Assembly (NCBI GenBank): GCA_017852395.1
Contig: JAFMLE010000003.1
Coordinates: 83,864-137,250 of the forward strand
Reading direction: 5' to 3'
From: Flavobacteriaceae bacterium
Lineage (GTDB): Bacteria > Bacteroidota > Bacteroidia > Flavobacteriales > Flavobacteriaceae
DNA: 53,387 nt
A program made the translations under genes and the position numbers. This document shows positions 34,338-43,394 of this stretch, piece by piece (the first letter of the stretch is position 1; every line of letters begins with the position of its first letter). The notes beneath the pieces are model-generated. The model made no database searches. It was given only the letters and a program-made list of their open reading frames with translations, and had not been told where the DNA came from.

Positions 34338-35492
34338 TTAGATTCCGCTTGCTTTGATGATTTTAGGAATATCTTCGTCGTTAATTTCTTTTTGGCGGTC
34401 GGCAAAAAGTAAAAATTCTTCATAGACCTTATCGAGTTGCAATTTGTCCAACTCATATCCAATATTTTTGGCACGGTAGGCAAGTGCTGCTCTACCGCTT
34501 CGTGCGGTTAATACGATTGCTGATTCGTTTACCCCAACATCATGAGGATCCATGATTTCATAAGTTTCACGGTTTTTGATCACTCCATCTTGGTGTATGC
34601 CCGAACTGTGGGCAAACGCATTGGCTCCGACAATGGCTTTGTTGGGCTGTACGGGCATTCCCATTTTGTCAGATACCAATCTACTGGTGTCATACAGCAG
34701 CTTTGTATTGATGTTGGTGTATAGGTTGAGCCCGGGATGTTGACGCATGATCATCACAACTTCTTCTAAAGAGGTGTTGCCAGCACGTTCTCCTATGCCA
34801 TTGATCGTGCACTCGATTTGACGGGCTCCATTGATGGCACCTGCAATTGAATTGGCTGTTGCTAAGCCCAAATCATTGTGACAGTGACACGATAATGTGG
34901 CTTTGTCGATCCCTTTGACGTTTTCTTTCAAAAATTTGATCTTAGCCCCATATTCTTCAGGTAGACAATAGCCTGTGGTATCAGGTATGTTGAGCACCGT
35001 AGCCCCCGCCTTGATAACTGCTTCACATACGCGTGCGAGGAAAACATTGTCTGTTCTTCCTGCGTCTTCGGCATAGAACTCGATGTCCTCTACAAAGGTT
35101 TTGGCATAACTTACCGCTGCGATTGCACGCTCCAAAATTTCGTCTTGGGTGGCTTTAAATTTGTATTTGATGTGTGAATCAGAGGTGCCAATCCCCGTAT
35201 GAATGCGCGCTCTTTTTGCTGGTTTAAGTGCTTGAGCGGCTACTTCAATATCTTTTTTGACGGCACGGGTCAATCCACAGACTCGTGCATTTTTTACTAA
35301 TTTGGATATGGCTTCTACAGATTTGAAATCTCCCGGACTTGAAATCGGGAATCCGGCTTCCAGAACATCAACTCCCAGCTCGTCCAATCGCTCTGCGATT
35401 ATCAATTTGTTTTGAGTATCTAACTTACACCCGGGAACCTGTTCTCCGTCTCTCAGTGTGGTATCAAAAATTTCAACGCGGTTACCTGACAT
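34338..35492 (-). CDS. leuA: 2-isopropylmalate synthase, short form without regulatory domain
   Basis: 384 residues, about 120 less than a standard LeuA. The catalytic barrel is complete: [12 protein letters not shown] at residues 10-21, [21 protein letters not shown]-type block ([15 protein letters not shown]), [13 protein letters not shown] with the metal His pair, [15 protein letters not shown] and [10 protein letters not shown]. It stops after a short linker helix, so the leucine-sensing LeuA_dimer domain is absent. It makes 2-isopropylmalate from 2-ketoisovalerate and acetyl-CoA, the first gene of leuA-leuC-leuD-cimA-leuB. Lack of the domain suggests weak or no leucine feedback on this enzyme (inference). 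Confidence 0.93.
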   Translation of the reverse strand: MSGNRVEIFDTTLRDGEQVPGCKLDTQNKLIIAERLDELGVDVLEAGFPISSPGDFKSVEAISKLVKNARVCGLTRAVKKDIEVAAQALKPAKRARIHTGIGTSDSHIKYKFKATQDEILERAIAAVSYAKTFVEDIEFYAEDAGRTDNVFLARVCEAVIKAGATVLNIPDTTGYCLPEEYGAKIKFLKENVKGIDKATLSCHCHNDLGLATANSIAGAINGARQIECTINGIGERAGNTSLEEVVMIMRQHPGLNLYTNINTKLLYDTSRLVSDKMGMPVQPNKAIVGANAFAHSSGIHQDGVIKNRETYEIMDPHDVGVNESAIVLTARSGRAALAYRAKNIGYELDKLQLDKVYEEFLLFADRQKEINDEDIPKIIKASGI

Positions 35493-35557
35493 AGCATCAA
35501 ATAGTAATTTTTACGAATATATATTTTATTCCCTTAAGGTGGTCGTTTTATCGGTTG

Positions 35558-35565
35558 CAAAAGTA
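35558..35565 (-). promoter_or_regulatory. -7 element of the leu operon
   Basis: TACTTTTG on the minus strand, exact TAnnTTTG match, giving a leader of about 60 nt before leuA. I see no T-box, no leucine-rich leader peptide and no attenuator hairpin in that leader. Confidence 0.5.
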
Positions 35566-35598
35566 CAATATTCTTGCCCCGTATTTTTAGAATAAATC

Positions 35599-35853
35599 AT
35601 TAAAAGACAGTGGTTTGTTGAATAATTTGCTACAATGACTAACGATAGTAAAGACAATCTTTTTATTTTGACCCAATTCTTTATAAAATCTGAAAAAAGA
35701 CAATTCTAAATTGCACCAACCCCCTCAATGACTGTGACAACCACAGCAAATACGGAGACTGGAGAAGCAACAATTGGAAATCAAGAAAAAGCACTCTATT
35801 TGTTACAGCAAATACTACTTCGATTAGTCGCCGTAAAAAAAGCCACCAAATGA
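35599..35853 (+). pseudogene. Decayed duplicate of the start of the 36139 gene
   Basis: 35599-35712 aligns almost base for base with 36103-36216 at a constant 504-bp offset, covering about 36 bases upstream and the first 24 codons. An extra base then creates a stop (MTNDSKDNLFILTQFF...EKRQF*). Weak similarity may go on: KALYLLQQILLRL near 35795-35835 resembles KAHLYKQILISLRL of the intact gene. Upstream, ATTCTTG also matches at both copies. This is a broken tandem paralogue. The rest of the gap up to 36133 has one open 57-codon stretch (35960-36133) without a start codon, whose origin I do not recognise. Confidence 0.75.
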
Positions 35854-36138
35854 CGTTAAAAAGACCTTCTCTAGTTCTTTTTTTTAGAGGTTTACTTGTA
35901 TAAATCAAAAATTTGGAATAAAATATTTTTGGTTAAGAAAGCCGTACGTGATTTTATAAGGCAAACAGAAGTTTTCCGTGTACAATAATGCCAAATTGGC
36001 AAGGGTCCAAGTAGCGGCTGTAAGTGCGCTATTAAGGGTTTATTTTGAGCTGGAAAATGGTATTGATGTAGATTATTCTTGGCGTGTTTTTTGGATTAAA
36101 ATATTAAAAGACAGTAATTTGTTCCATAATTAGCTGCA

Positions 36139-37710
36139 ATGACTAACGACAACAAAGACAATCTTTTTATTTTGATCAAATCCTTGACCAAATCCGAAAA
36201 AAGACAATTTAAATTGTACGTGGGTCGTATGGGGTCAAATATGGATTCTAAGTTTCTCAATTTGTTTCATTTAATGGATAAAATGGATCAGTATGACGAA
36301 CGGCAGATCTTGAAGCAAAACATTGTAAAAAAGCAACAACTATCCAATCTAAAAGCGCATTTGTATAAGCAAATTTTAATCAGTTTGCGTCTTAATCCCG
36401 CCCACAAAAATATACGGATTCAGATTCGTGAGTTATTGGATTTTGCGACCATTCTGTATCAAAAAGGACTGTACAAGCAAAGCTTAAAAATTTTAGAAAA
36501 GGCCAAATCGACGGCATTGAGTAAAGAAGAAAAGTACATAGCTCAAGATGTCGTTGAGCTCGAAAAAGTAATAGAATCTCAATACATCACAAGAAGTTTA
36601 TCTAACCGCACCCAGACTTTGGTTGATCAAACAGAGCTGCTGCTTGATCAAAACAACACCTGCAGTCAATTGTCCAATTTATCGCTCAAATTATACGAGC
36701 GATTGGTCAAAGCGGGCTATGTAAAAAACGACCAAGAGTATCGTGAGATCACACAGTTTTTTTATGCTCACCTGCCTAAAGTCGATCTGGATCAGCTTCC
36801 TTTTAGAGAAAAACTTTGGTTTTTTAAAGCACACGTTTGGTATAGTTTTTTGACGCAAGACTTTTTGTCCAGTTATCGTTATGCGCAAAAGTGGGTTGCT
36901 TTATTTGATGAATACCCAGAGATGCTTACTTCACATCCTGTTTTCTACTTAAAAGGGAACAATTACTTGATGGAGTCGCTTTCATTGATAAAGCATCCGG
37001 ATAAATTTAAAGCCACGTTGCAGGCAATGATTTTACGGACCAAAGACCCCATGTTTCCAAAAAATGACAATGTTGAAGGGCTCACTTTTTTGTATCATTA
37101 TTATAACAAGATCAATCTGATTTTTCTAACGGGAGAATTTCATGAAGGGTTGGAATTGATTCCTGATCTACTCAAAGGCTTAGAACGTTTTAAACAACGT
37201 TTTGATCCTCATCATATCATGATTTTCTACTACAAAATTGCCTGTATCTATTTTGGTAATGACGATTATGAAAATTGCATCATCTATTTAGAAAAAATCA
37301 TTCAAAATAAGGATCTTAAAATGCGCGAAGACTTGCTTTGTTTTACGCGTGTATTGAGTTTGGTAGCCCATTATGAGGCAGGCTTTGATTATCATCTTGA
37401 ATCACAGATACGAGAAACCTTTAAATTTTTGATTAAGATGGATGATATGCATGAAGTTCAAAAAGCAATGATCCGTTTTATGAAACGCCTCAGCGATCTT
37501 TTCCCTCACGACCTAAAACATGCTTTTAAAGCCCTGCATACAGAGTTGAGCAAATATACCGAAGATCCATATGAACGTCGATCGTTTTTGTATTTAGATA
37601 TTTTGTCGTGGTTAGAAAGCAAAATCGAAAACCGACCCATTGGTGTGATTATTCGAGAAAAAGCGGCTCAACTCAATCGCAAACAAAAGAATTCCATCCC
37701 GATCGTTTAG
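36139..37710 (+). CDS. Helical-repeat (TPR-like) protein of unknown function
   Basis: 523 residues, soluble, no signal peptide, almost entirely helical. The start KDNLFILIKSLTKSEKRQFKLYVGR is followed by helix pairs resembling tetratricopeptide repeats, for example LYQKGLYKQSLKILEKAKSTAL near residue 110, and KIACIYFGNDDYENCIIYLEKII near 370. I recognise it as a conserved flavobacterial protein of unknown role. A decayed copy of its 5' end lies 504 bp upstream. It overlaps the convergent rluA end by 38 bases. Confidence 0.88.
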   Translation: MTNDNKDNLFILIKSLTKSEKRQFKLYVGRMGSNMDSKFLNLFHLMDKMDQYDERQILKQNIVKKQQLSNLKAHLYKQILISLRLNPAHKNIRIQIRELLDFATILYQKGLYKQSLKILEKAKSTALSKEEKYIAQDVVELEKVIESQYITRSLSNRTQTLVDQTELLLDQNNTCSQLSNLSLKLYERLVKAGYVKNDQEYREITQFFYAHLPKVDLDQLPFREKLWFFKAHVWYSFLTQDFLSSYRYAQKWVALFDEYPEMLTSHPVFYLKGNNYLMESLSLIKHPDKFKATLQAMILRTKDPMFPKNDNVEGLTFLYHYYNKINLIFLTGEFHEGLELIPDLLKGLERFKQRFDPHHIMIFYYKIACIYFGNDDYENCIIYLEKIIQNKDLKMREDLLCFTRVLSLVAHYEAGFDYHLESQIRETFKFLIKMDDMHEVQKAMIRFMKRLSDLFPHDLKHAFKALHTELSKYTEDPYERRSFLYLDILSWLESKIENRPIGVIIREKAAQLNRKQKNSIPIV

Positions 37711-38353
37711 GGGGTGGCGCTACGATTTGAATTTGTTCTTTTTTCACAGGATGTTCAAAAATTATTTTTCGGGCATGCAAATCGATACTTCCATCGGGAT
37801 TAGATCGTGGTGCCCCGTATTTTAAATCGCCTTTGATGGGAATACCAACCGCTGCAAGTTGACTCCTTATCTGATGGTGTCTTCCTGTTTCTAATGTGAT
37901 TTCTAAAACATCATAGCGTTCCAAATGATGGATTATGGTGTAGTGGAGCTTGGCCAACTTACGGTCTTTTTGTTCGTCCAAGTAGGCATAGGATTTATTT
38001 TGTTTGGAGTTTCTTTTTAACCAATGTACGAGGTTGGCAGATTGTGGTTGTTTGCTTTTTGGGACAAGTGCCCAATAAGTTTTTTGAACATCGCGGGCGG
38101 CAAAAATTTTGTTCATGCGCGTCAATGCCTTTGATGTTTTTGCCAGTAACACACAACCACTTGTTGGGCGGTCCAAACGATGTATAAGCCCTACAAATAC
38201 TGCCCCAGGTTTATTATACTGAATTTTTATATGCTGTTTTACGAGCTCAATCAATGCGGTGTCTCCGGTTTGATCGCCTTGGACAAGCATTCCTGATGGT
38301 TTGTTAATTGCAATCAGATGATTGTCTTCATAAAGTACTTCTAGAGGTTCCAA
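37673..38353 (-). CDS. RluA family pseudouridine synthase
   Basis: 226 residues, only the catalytic domain and no S4 domain. The motif HRLDRPTSGCVLLAKTSKAL contains the catalytic Asp near residue 61. VLYEDNHLIAINKPSGMLV at the start and TGRHHQIRSQLAAVGIPIKGD near 155-175 are typical of RluA/RluD enzymes modifying rRNA or tRNA. Target not known. It follows panB by 9 bases (panB-rluA unit). Confidence 0.94.
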   Translation of the reverse strand: MEPLEVLYEDNHLIAINKPSGMLVQGDQTGDTALIELVKQHIKIQYNKPGAVFVGLIHRLDRPTSGCVLLAKTSKALTRMNKIFAARDVQKTYWALVPKSKQPQSANLVHWLKRNSKQNKSYAYLDEQKDRKLAKLHYTIIHHLERYDVLEITLETGRHHQIRSQLAAVGIPIKGDLKYGAPRSNPDGSIDLHARKIIFEHPVKKEQIQIVAPPPKRSGWNSFVCD

Positions 38354-38362
38354 AGGATTGGA

Positions 38363-39181
38363 TTAATACTGTTCGTCAGCGTTCGGAAAATGGCCGCTCT
38401 TCACATCTTTAGTGTATTGGTTGACAGCATTGGAAATCTGGTCATGAAGATTCAGATAGCGTCTCAAAAATCGAGGACTAAACTCCTTTGTCATTCCCAA
38501 CATATCGTGCATCACTAAGACTTGTCCATCTACTGCATCACCAGCGCCTATGCCTATTATGGGTATTGATACCGATTGTGCCACTTTTTGAGCAAGTTTG
38601 GCAGGAATTTTTTCTAAAACGATTGCAAAACAACCGATTTCTTCGAGCATTTTGGCATCCTTGAGCAAGGTTTGCGCTTCCTCATCTTCGCGTGCCCGAA
38701 CCGTGTAGGTTCCAAATTTGTAGATCGACTGTGGTGTGAGTCCAAGATGTCCCATCACTGGGATTCCGGCTTTTAAAATACGCTCGATAGAGTCTTTGAT
38801 TTTTTCTCCACCTTCTAATTTTACTGCATGCGCCCCCGATTCTTTCATAATACGAATGGCCGAGCGCAAGGCTTCTTTAGAGTCTGCCTGATACGTTCCA
38901 AAAGGCAGATCGACGACCACCAAAGCACGTTCTATAGCTCTTACCACTGATGCTGCATGGTAGATCATCTGATCTAGGGTTATGGGCAGGGTGGTTTCAT
39001 GACCCGCAATGACGTTGGACGCAGAGTCCCCTACCAAAATTATATCGATTCCAGCTTTGTCTATGATCCCCGCTAGGGTAAAGTCATAGGCCGTGAGCAT
39101 GGCTATTTTGTCCCCCTGCTGTTTCATCTTGTGAAGTGCGTTGGTGGTTATTCGACTATAATTTTTTTTCGCAGAAGACAT
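38363..39181 (-). CDS. panB: 3-methyl-2-oxobutanoate hydroxymethyltransferase
   Basis: 272 residues. It is the first committed step to pantothenate: it adds a hydroxymethyl group from methylene-THF to 2-ketoisovalerate. Marks are [37 protein letters not shown] near the start with a metal Asp, [25 protein letters not shown], and [22 protein letters not shown]. It shares its substrate with the branched-chain pathway genes in this window. A TATTTTTG promoter lies 21 bases upstream. Confidence 0.97.
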   Translation of the reverse strand: MSSAKKNYSRITTNALHKMKQQGDKIAMLTAYDFTLAGIIDKAGIDIILVGDSASNVIAGHETTLPITLDQMIYHAASVVRAIERALVVVDLPFGTYQADSKEALRSAIRIMKESGAHAVKLEGGEKIKDSIERILKAGIPVMGHLGLTPQSIYKFGTYTVRAREDEEAQTLLKDAKMLEEIGCFAIVLEKIPAKLAQKVAQSVSIPIIGIGAGDAVDGQVLVMHDMLGMTKEFSPRFLRRYLNLHDQISNAVNQYTKDVKSGHFPNADEQY

Positions 39182-39202
39182 GGTTCTATGATTTTAGCTG
39201 TT

Positions 39203-39210
39203 CAAAAATA
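39203..39210 (-). promoter_or_regulatory. -7 element of panB-rluA
   Basis: TATTTTTG on the minus strand, exact TAnnTTTG match 21 bases before the panB ATG. Confidence 0.5.
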
Positions 39211-39249
39211 AAAAGGTTAATTTTGATACGCTACAATTTGCCCACAATT

Positions 39250-39846
39250 ATGAAGTTTTTTTCTGCCTTACTGATGCTATTTTTTACCTTAACCCTATCC
39301 GCTCAAGATGCTATGCAAGCACAAAATTTTTTTATTTCGATACCCAATTACCCAACCGATTACTCTGCAGCAAATATTATTCAACGTCTCATTGATGGGG
39401 TTGGATACCGCTATTATTGGGCAACAAAGGATTTGAGAGCGATTGATTTGAACTTTAGACCCGAGCAAGGCGCTCGTAGCAGTTATGAAACCGTCAAACA
39501 TATTTACGATCTATCCCAACTGATTGTCAATGCGGCTACCCAAACCGAAAGCCATAGACCGACGGGTGATCTACCAACCGATTTTGAGCTAATTAGAAAG
39601 CAGACCCTAGAAAATCTGTATCAAAGCAGAATGCTTTTTTCTAATCTAACTGCAGAACAACTCGAGCAACGTCAATTTGTTTTTCAACGCGGCGACAACA
39701 AAACGCATTTTCCGCTTTGGCACCTTTTCAATGGCCCTGCTGCAGACGCTTTGTATCATATAGGACAATTGGTAAGTTATCGAAGATCCAGTGGCAACCC
39801 AATTGATCCAAAAGTGAATGTGTTTATGGGGAAAAATAACAACTGA
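39250..39846 (+). CDS. DinB-like four-helix protein with signal peptide
   Basis: 198 residues from the ATG at 39250 (an in-frame ATG 38 codons earlier would lie in panB and remove the clear signal). The signal peptide ends near LTLSAQ-DAMQ. The DinB_2-type helices contain YRYYWATKDLRAIDLNFRPEQGARSSYETVKHIYDLS, where His and the helix pattern fit the metal-binding fold. A periplasmic DinB-like protein is a known but uncharacterised Bacteroidota theme. It is followed by the dnaK promoter module. Confidence 0.8.
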   Translation: MKFFSALLMLFFTLTLSAQDAMQAQNFFISIPNYPTDYSAANIIQRLIDGVGYRYYWATKDLRAIDLNFRPEQGARSSYETVKHIYDLSQLIVNAATQTESHRPTGDLPTDFELIRKQTLENLYQSRMLFSNLTAEQLEQRQFVFQRGDNKTHFPLWHLFNGPAADALYHIGQLVSYRRSSGNPIDPKVNVFMGKNNN

Positions 39847-39854
39847 CAATCGTT

Positions 39855-39895
39855 CTGACAAGCTGTCAGTAATTTTTGCATGGCATAAAGATTGC
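39855..39895 (+). promoter_or_regulatory. Heat-shock type promoter module of dnaK
   Basis: Inverted repeat CTGACA (39855-39860), AGC, TGTCAG (39864-39869), then 11 bases and TGGCATAAAGATTGC (39881-39895). The last has GG and GC in the exact 10-bp spacing of a sigma-54 -24/-12 promoter. The same order and distances occur before grpE (21380-21419). The start codon is 23 bases downstream. No CIRCE (GAGTGC-type) repeat is seen. The inverted repeat could alternatively work as terminator of the DinB-like gene. Confidence 0.65.
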
Positions 39896-39918
39896 CTCTA
39901 GGTTTAAAAAATTAACTG

Positions 39919-41820
39919 ATGAGTAAAATAATTGGAATAGATTTAGGAACAACCAATTCATGTGTTTCTGTAATGGAAGGGAATGAACCCGTTGTAATTC
40001 CTAACGCAGAAGGAAAACGCACCACGCCCTCTGTAATCGCATTCGTAGAAGGTGGTGAAATAAAAGTAGGTGATCCGGCCAAACGTCAAGCGGTGACCAA
40101 CCCGGTCAACACGGTAGCCTCTATCAAACGATTTATGGGCAATAAATTTTCTGAATCTTCCAAAGAGATAAAGAATGTCGCTTATAAAGTTGTAAAAGGC
40201 GATAATGACACGCCCCGTGTAGATATCAATGGCCGCCTCTATACTCCCCAAGAGTTATCTGCAATGGTACTTCAAAAAATGAAAAAAACAGCAGAAGAAT
40301 ATTTGGGTCACGATGTCAATGAAGCCGTAATTACGGTACCTGCTTATTTTAATGACGCACAACGTCAGGCCACCAAAGAAGCTGGTGAAATTTCGGGCCT
40401 CAAAGTACAGCGTATTATCAACGAGCCAACAGCTGCTGCTTTGGCCTATGGACTGGACAAAGGCGGCGAAGACAAAAAAATTGCCGTTTATGACCTCGGA
40501 GGAGGTACCTTTGATATTTCGGTACTCGAATTGGGAGACGGCGTTTTTGAAGTACTTTCTACCAACGGTGACACTCACCTTGGAGGAGATGACTTTGATC
40601 AAGTAATTATCGATTTCTTAGCCAATCAATTTCAGAGTGATGAAGGCATTGACCTGCGTAAAGATCCCATGGCGTTACAACGTCTAAAGGAGGCTGCAGA
40701 AAAAGCCAAAATTGAACTTTCGTCCTCAGCACAAACCGAAATCAACCTGCCTTATGTAACGGCTACCGAATCTGGTCCTAAGCATTTGGTAACAACACTT
40801 ACCCGTTCAAAATTTGAACAACTGGCCGACGAGCTTGTAAAGCGTTCTATGGCGCCCGTCAAAAAGGCCTTGGATGATGCTGGGCTTTCTACCGGTGATA
40901 TCGACGAAGTAATTTTAGTCGGTGGATCGACTCGAATCCCCGTAATCCAGCAAGAAGTAGAAAAGTTTTTTGGAAAAAAACCTTCTAAAGGAGTCAATCC
41001 AGACGAAGTAGTAGCCATTGGTGCTGCAATACAAGGAGGGGTATTGACCGGTGATGTAAAAGACGTCTTGTTGCTTGATGTAACGCCACTTTCTCTAGGA
41101 ATTGAGACAATGGGAAGCGTCATGACCAAACTGATCGATGCCAATACCACCATCCCGACCAAAAAATCACAAGTTTTTTCTACCGCTGCCGACAATCAAC
41201 CTTCTGTAGAAATCCACGTGTTGCAAGGTGAGCGATCTATGGCTGCGGATAACAAAACCATTGGACGTTTTCACCTGGACGGTATTCCACCTGCACCAAG
41301 AGGAACACCTCAAATCGAGGTAACCTTTGATATTGATGCCAACGGAATTATTAAAGTAAGTGCTCAAGACAAGGCTACCGGAAAATCGCAAGACATCCGA
41401 ATCGAGGCTTCTTCTGGACTAACAGAAGAGGAAATCCAACGCATGAAGCAAGAAGCTGAGGCCAATGCTGATGCGGACAAAAAAGCCAAAGAGCAAGTTG
41501 ATAAACTCAACAGCGCTGATCAAATGATTTTCCAAACCGAAAAACAACTCAATGAATTTGGTGATAAACTTTCTGCAGACAAAAAGCAACCAATTCAAGA
41601 TGCATTGGAAGCGCTCAAGAAAGCTTATGAGGCCAAAGACCTTGAGCAAATTGAACCCGCGTTAGAGCAAATCAATGAAGCGTGGAAAAATGCTTCGGAA
41701 GAAATGTACAAAGCCCAGGCCGATGCGGCACCTAAAGGCGACGGACCAAGTGGTGCGGAGGCATCATCTGAAAACAAAGGAGATGATGTCCAAGACGTAG
41801 ATTTCGAAGAAGTAAAATAA
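39919..41820 (+). CDS. dnaK: Chaperone protein DnaK (Hsp70)
   Basis: 633 residues. The ATPase domain (1-385) has [51 protein letters not shown] and [13 protein letters not shown]. The substrate domain begins [15 protein letters not shown], and a helical lid follows. The tail ends [11 protein letters not shown], the usual C-terminal motif. The central ATP-driven chaperone, partner of the grpE and dnaJ genes with which it shares a promoter module. Confidence 0.98.
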   Translation: MSKIIGIDLGTTNSCVSVMEGNEPVVIPNAEGKRTTPSVIAFVEGGEIKVGDPAKRQAVTNPVNTVASIKRFMGNKFSESSKEIKNVAYKVVKGDNDTPRVDINGRLYTPQELSAMVLQKMKKTAEEYLGHDVNEAVITVPAYFNDAQRQATKEAGEISGLKVQRIINEPTAAALAYGLDKGGEDKKIAVYDLGGGTFDISVLELGDGVFEVLSTNGDTHLGGDDFDQVIIDFLANQFQSDEGIDLRKDPMALQRLKEAAEKAKIELSSSAQTEINLPYVTATESGPKHLVTTLTRSKFEQLADELVKRSMAPVKKALDDAGLSTGDIDEVILVGGSTRIPVIQQEVEKFFGKKPSKGVNPDEVVAIGAAIQGGVLTGDVKDVLLLDVTPLSLGIETMGSVMTKLIDANTTIPTKKSQVFSTAADNQPSVEIHVLQGERSMAADNKTIGRFHLDGIPPAPRGTPQIEVTFDIDANGIIKVSAQDKATGKSQDIRIEASSGLTEEEIQRMKQEAEANADADKKAKEQVDKLNSADQMIFQTEKQLNEFGDKLSADKKQPIQDALEALKKAYEAKDLEQIEPALEQINEAWKNASEEMYKAQADAAPKGDGPSGAEASSENKGDDVQDVDFEEVK

Positions 41821-41837
41821 CCCTTTTCAATCTCAAT

Positions 41838-41865
41838 AGCCTCCCGTTTTAGGGAGGCTTTTTTT
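41838..41865 (+). terminator. Terminator of dnaK
   Basis: Stem AGCCTCCC (41838-41845), loop GTTTTA, GGGAGGCT (41852-41859), followed by seven T. The T-run ends 3 bases before the menI start codon. Confidence 0.95.
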
Positions 41866-41868
41866 GCT

Positions 41869-42285
41869 ATGGATAAAGAACAAATTTTGGCCCTTTGCAA
41901 TGGCATTTGCAAAAACACCTTAATGCAAACCCTAGAAATCGACTATGTAGATGTAGGAACCGATTTTTTGATTGCAAGAATGCCCGTTACCTCAAAGGTG
42001 CATCAACCCGATGGCGTCTTACATGGAGGAGCCACTGCTGCTTTGGCGGAAAGTGTAGGTAGTGCTGCGGTTTTTGTATTTAACAAAGACCCCAATGCCC
42101 AAGTTCGGGGTATTGAGATTAGTGCCAACCACGTCAAAAGCATTGCTTCAGGCTATGTATATGCAACGGCACGGCCATTAAATTTGGGAAAAACCATACA
42201 ACTTTGGGAAATTCGAGTGACAGACGAACAAGAGCAATTGATATCGATCTGTAAGCTAACGACCTACAAACGGATGAAAAAATAA
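41869..42285 (+). CDS. menI: Hotdog-fold thioesterase, likely DHNA-CoA thioesterase
   Basis: 138 residues of the PaaI/YbgC-like hotdog type. The core is HQPDGVLHGGATAALAESVGSAAVF, with the catalytic Glu of AESVGS and the HGG loop near residue 53. It heads the menaquinone genes and is 2 bases before menF, so hydrolysis of 1,4-dihydroxy-2-naphthoyl-CoA after MenB is the natural role (inference from context). Its ATG directly follows the dnaK terminator and leaves no space for its own promoter. Confidence 0.85.
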   Translation: MDKEQILALCNGICKNTLMQTLEIDYVDVGTDFLIARMPVTSKVHQPDGVLHGGATAALAESVGSAAVFVFNKDPNAQVRGIEISANHVKSIASGYVYATARPLNLGKTIQLWEIRVTDEQEQLISICKLTTYKRMKK

Positions 42286-42287
42286 GT

Positions 42288-43334
42288 ATGCCTAAACTAC
42301 TCGAAAAGGCGCTTGAGAAAAGGTGGGAGCTGCAGCGTCCTTTTGTTTTTTTTAGTCACCCAAACGAACGTTTTGTACATCATTATTGGCAGGATGATCT
42401 CCAATTACAAAAAACCCCGATTCAGGAGGTGAACGGTTTTGTACTGGCCCCTTTTGAATTGCAAAATGAGCACCCATTCATTTCCGATGCCCAGCACAGA
42501 CAATACAACCGCCCCGAAGTAAAAAATATTCCCGATAATTTAGCCTTGCCAAAAGAGACCCATGATAAAGAAAGCTTTTTGGCTTTAATCGATAAAACGC
42601 GTAAACAAATAGAAAAAGGGACTTTTCAAAAAGTAGTTTTGTCACGACCCATACATTTGCCAGACGCATCAGGTCATCCTGTTGCCATGTTTTTAGCCAT
42701 GTTATCCTATTTTCCTAAAGCAATGGTATATCTATGGCACCACCCCCAAGTAGGAACTTGGTTGGGGGCCTCTCCAGAGCAGTTTCTAAAAATAGAAGGA
42801 GATCAACTTTATACAATGGCATTAGCAGGTACGCTGCCTGCTACTTCGGCACCCCAATGGAGTTCTAAGGAGATCGAAGAACAGGAATTGGTAGTCGAAG
42901 ACATTGTTCAAATTTTGCAAAAGCAGTTTCCAAAAAAAGCCATCACCTTATCGCCACCCTACAATCGAACGGCAGGAAATCTTGTTCACCTATGTACGGA
43001 TATCACCGTTGTTGCTTCCGAATTTAGTCTAAACCAACTTACCAAAGCTTTGCATCCAACACCTGCTGTGGGTGGCGTCCCCTCCGAAAAGGCAAAACGC
43101 TATATTTTGGATAACGAGGGCTATTCTCGTGGATTTTATAGCGGTTTTTTTGGCCCAGTCGGCAAGCACAGTGCTAACTTGTATGTCAACTTACGCTGCA
43201 TGCAGTGGTCAACAACAAACACAACCCTTTTTGTTGGTGGTGGTATCACACGCAAAAGTGAACCAGAAATGGAATGGGAAGAAACCCAACGCAAAGCTTC
43301 GATACTCTATAATTTGTCTCTAGGGTCGCTTTGA
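42288..43334 (+). CDS. menF: Isochorismate synthase
   Basis: 348 residues of the chorismate-binding fold. Marks are GTFQKVVLSRPIHL, TWLGASPEQFLKI, the MALAGTLPA block, LVVEDIVQIL, HPTPAVGGVPSEKA and FYSGFFGPVG. The end has VGGGITRKSEPEMEWEET (metal Glu region). It converts chorismate to isochorismate, the first step to menaquinone. It begins 2 bases after menI. Confidence 0.95.
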   Translation: MPKLLEKALEKRWELQRPFVFFSHPNERFVHHYWQDDLQLQKTPIQEVNGFVLAPFELQNEHPFISDAQHRQYNRPEVKNIPDNLALPKETHDKESFLALIDKTRKQIEKGTFQKVVLSRPIHLPDASGHPVAMFLAMLSYFPKAMVYLWHHPQVGTWLGASPEQFLKIEGDQLYTMALAGTLPATSAPQWSSKEIEEQELVVEDIVQILQKQFPKKAITLSPPYNRTAGNLVHLCTDITVVASEFSLNQLTKALHPTPAVGGVPSEKAKRYILDNEGYSRGFYSGFFGPVGKHSANLYVNLRCMQWSTTNTTLFVGGGITRKSEPEMEWEETQRKASILYNLSLGSL

Positions 43335-43360
43335 CAGCAGACAGGGATTTTGTATTTTTG
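43330..43360 (+). promoter_or_regulatory. Consensus internal promoter before menD
   Basis: TTTG (43330-43333), exactly 19 bases, TATTTTTG (43353-43360). This is the cleanest -33/-7 pair in the window, in the 60-bp gap between menF and menD, 34 bases before the menD ATG. Confidence 0.6.
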
Positions 43361-43394
43361 GAAGGCTTAGAAAGAGAGAAACTGGCCAACTAAT

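Noticed and set aside
35493-35560. T-box, leader peptide or attenuator before leuA
   Set aside because: The leader of about 60 nt has no Leu-codon run, no stable hairpin and no T-box consensus.
39841-39918. CIRCE/HrcA operator upstream of dnaK
   Set aside because: No TTAGCACTC-N9-GAGTGCTAA-like sequence is present; the repeat found is TGACA/TGTCA.
40752-41195. 147-codon minus-strand frame inside dnaK
   Set aside because: Antisense shadow of the highly conserved DnaK coding sequence.
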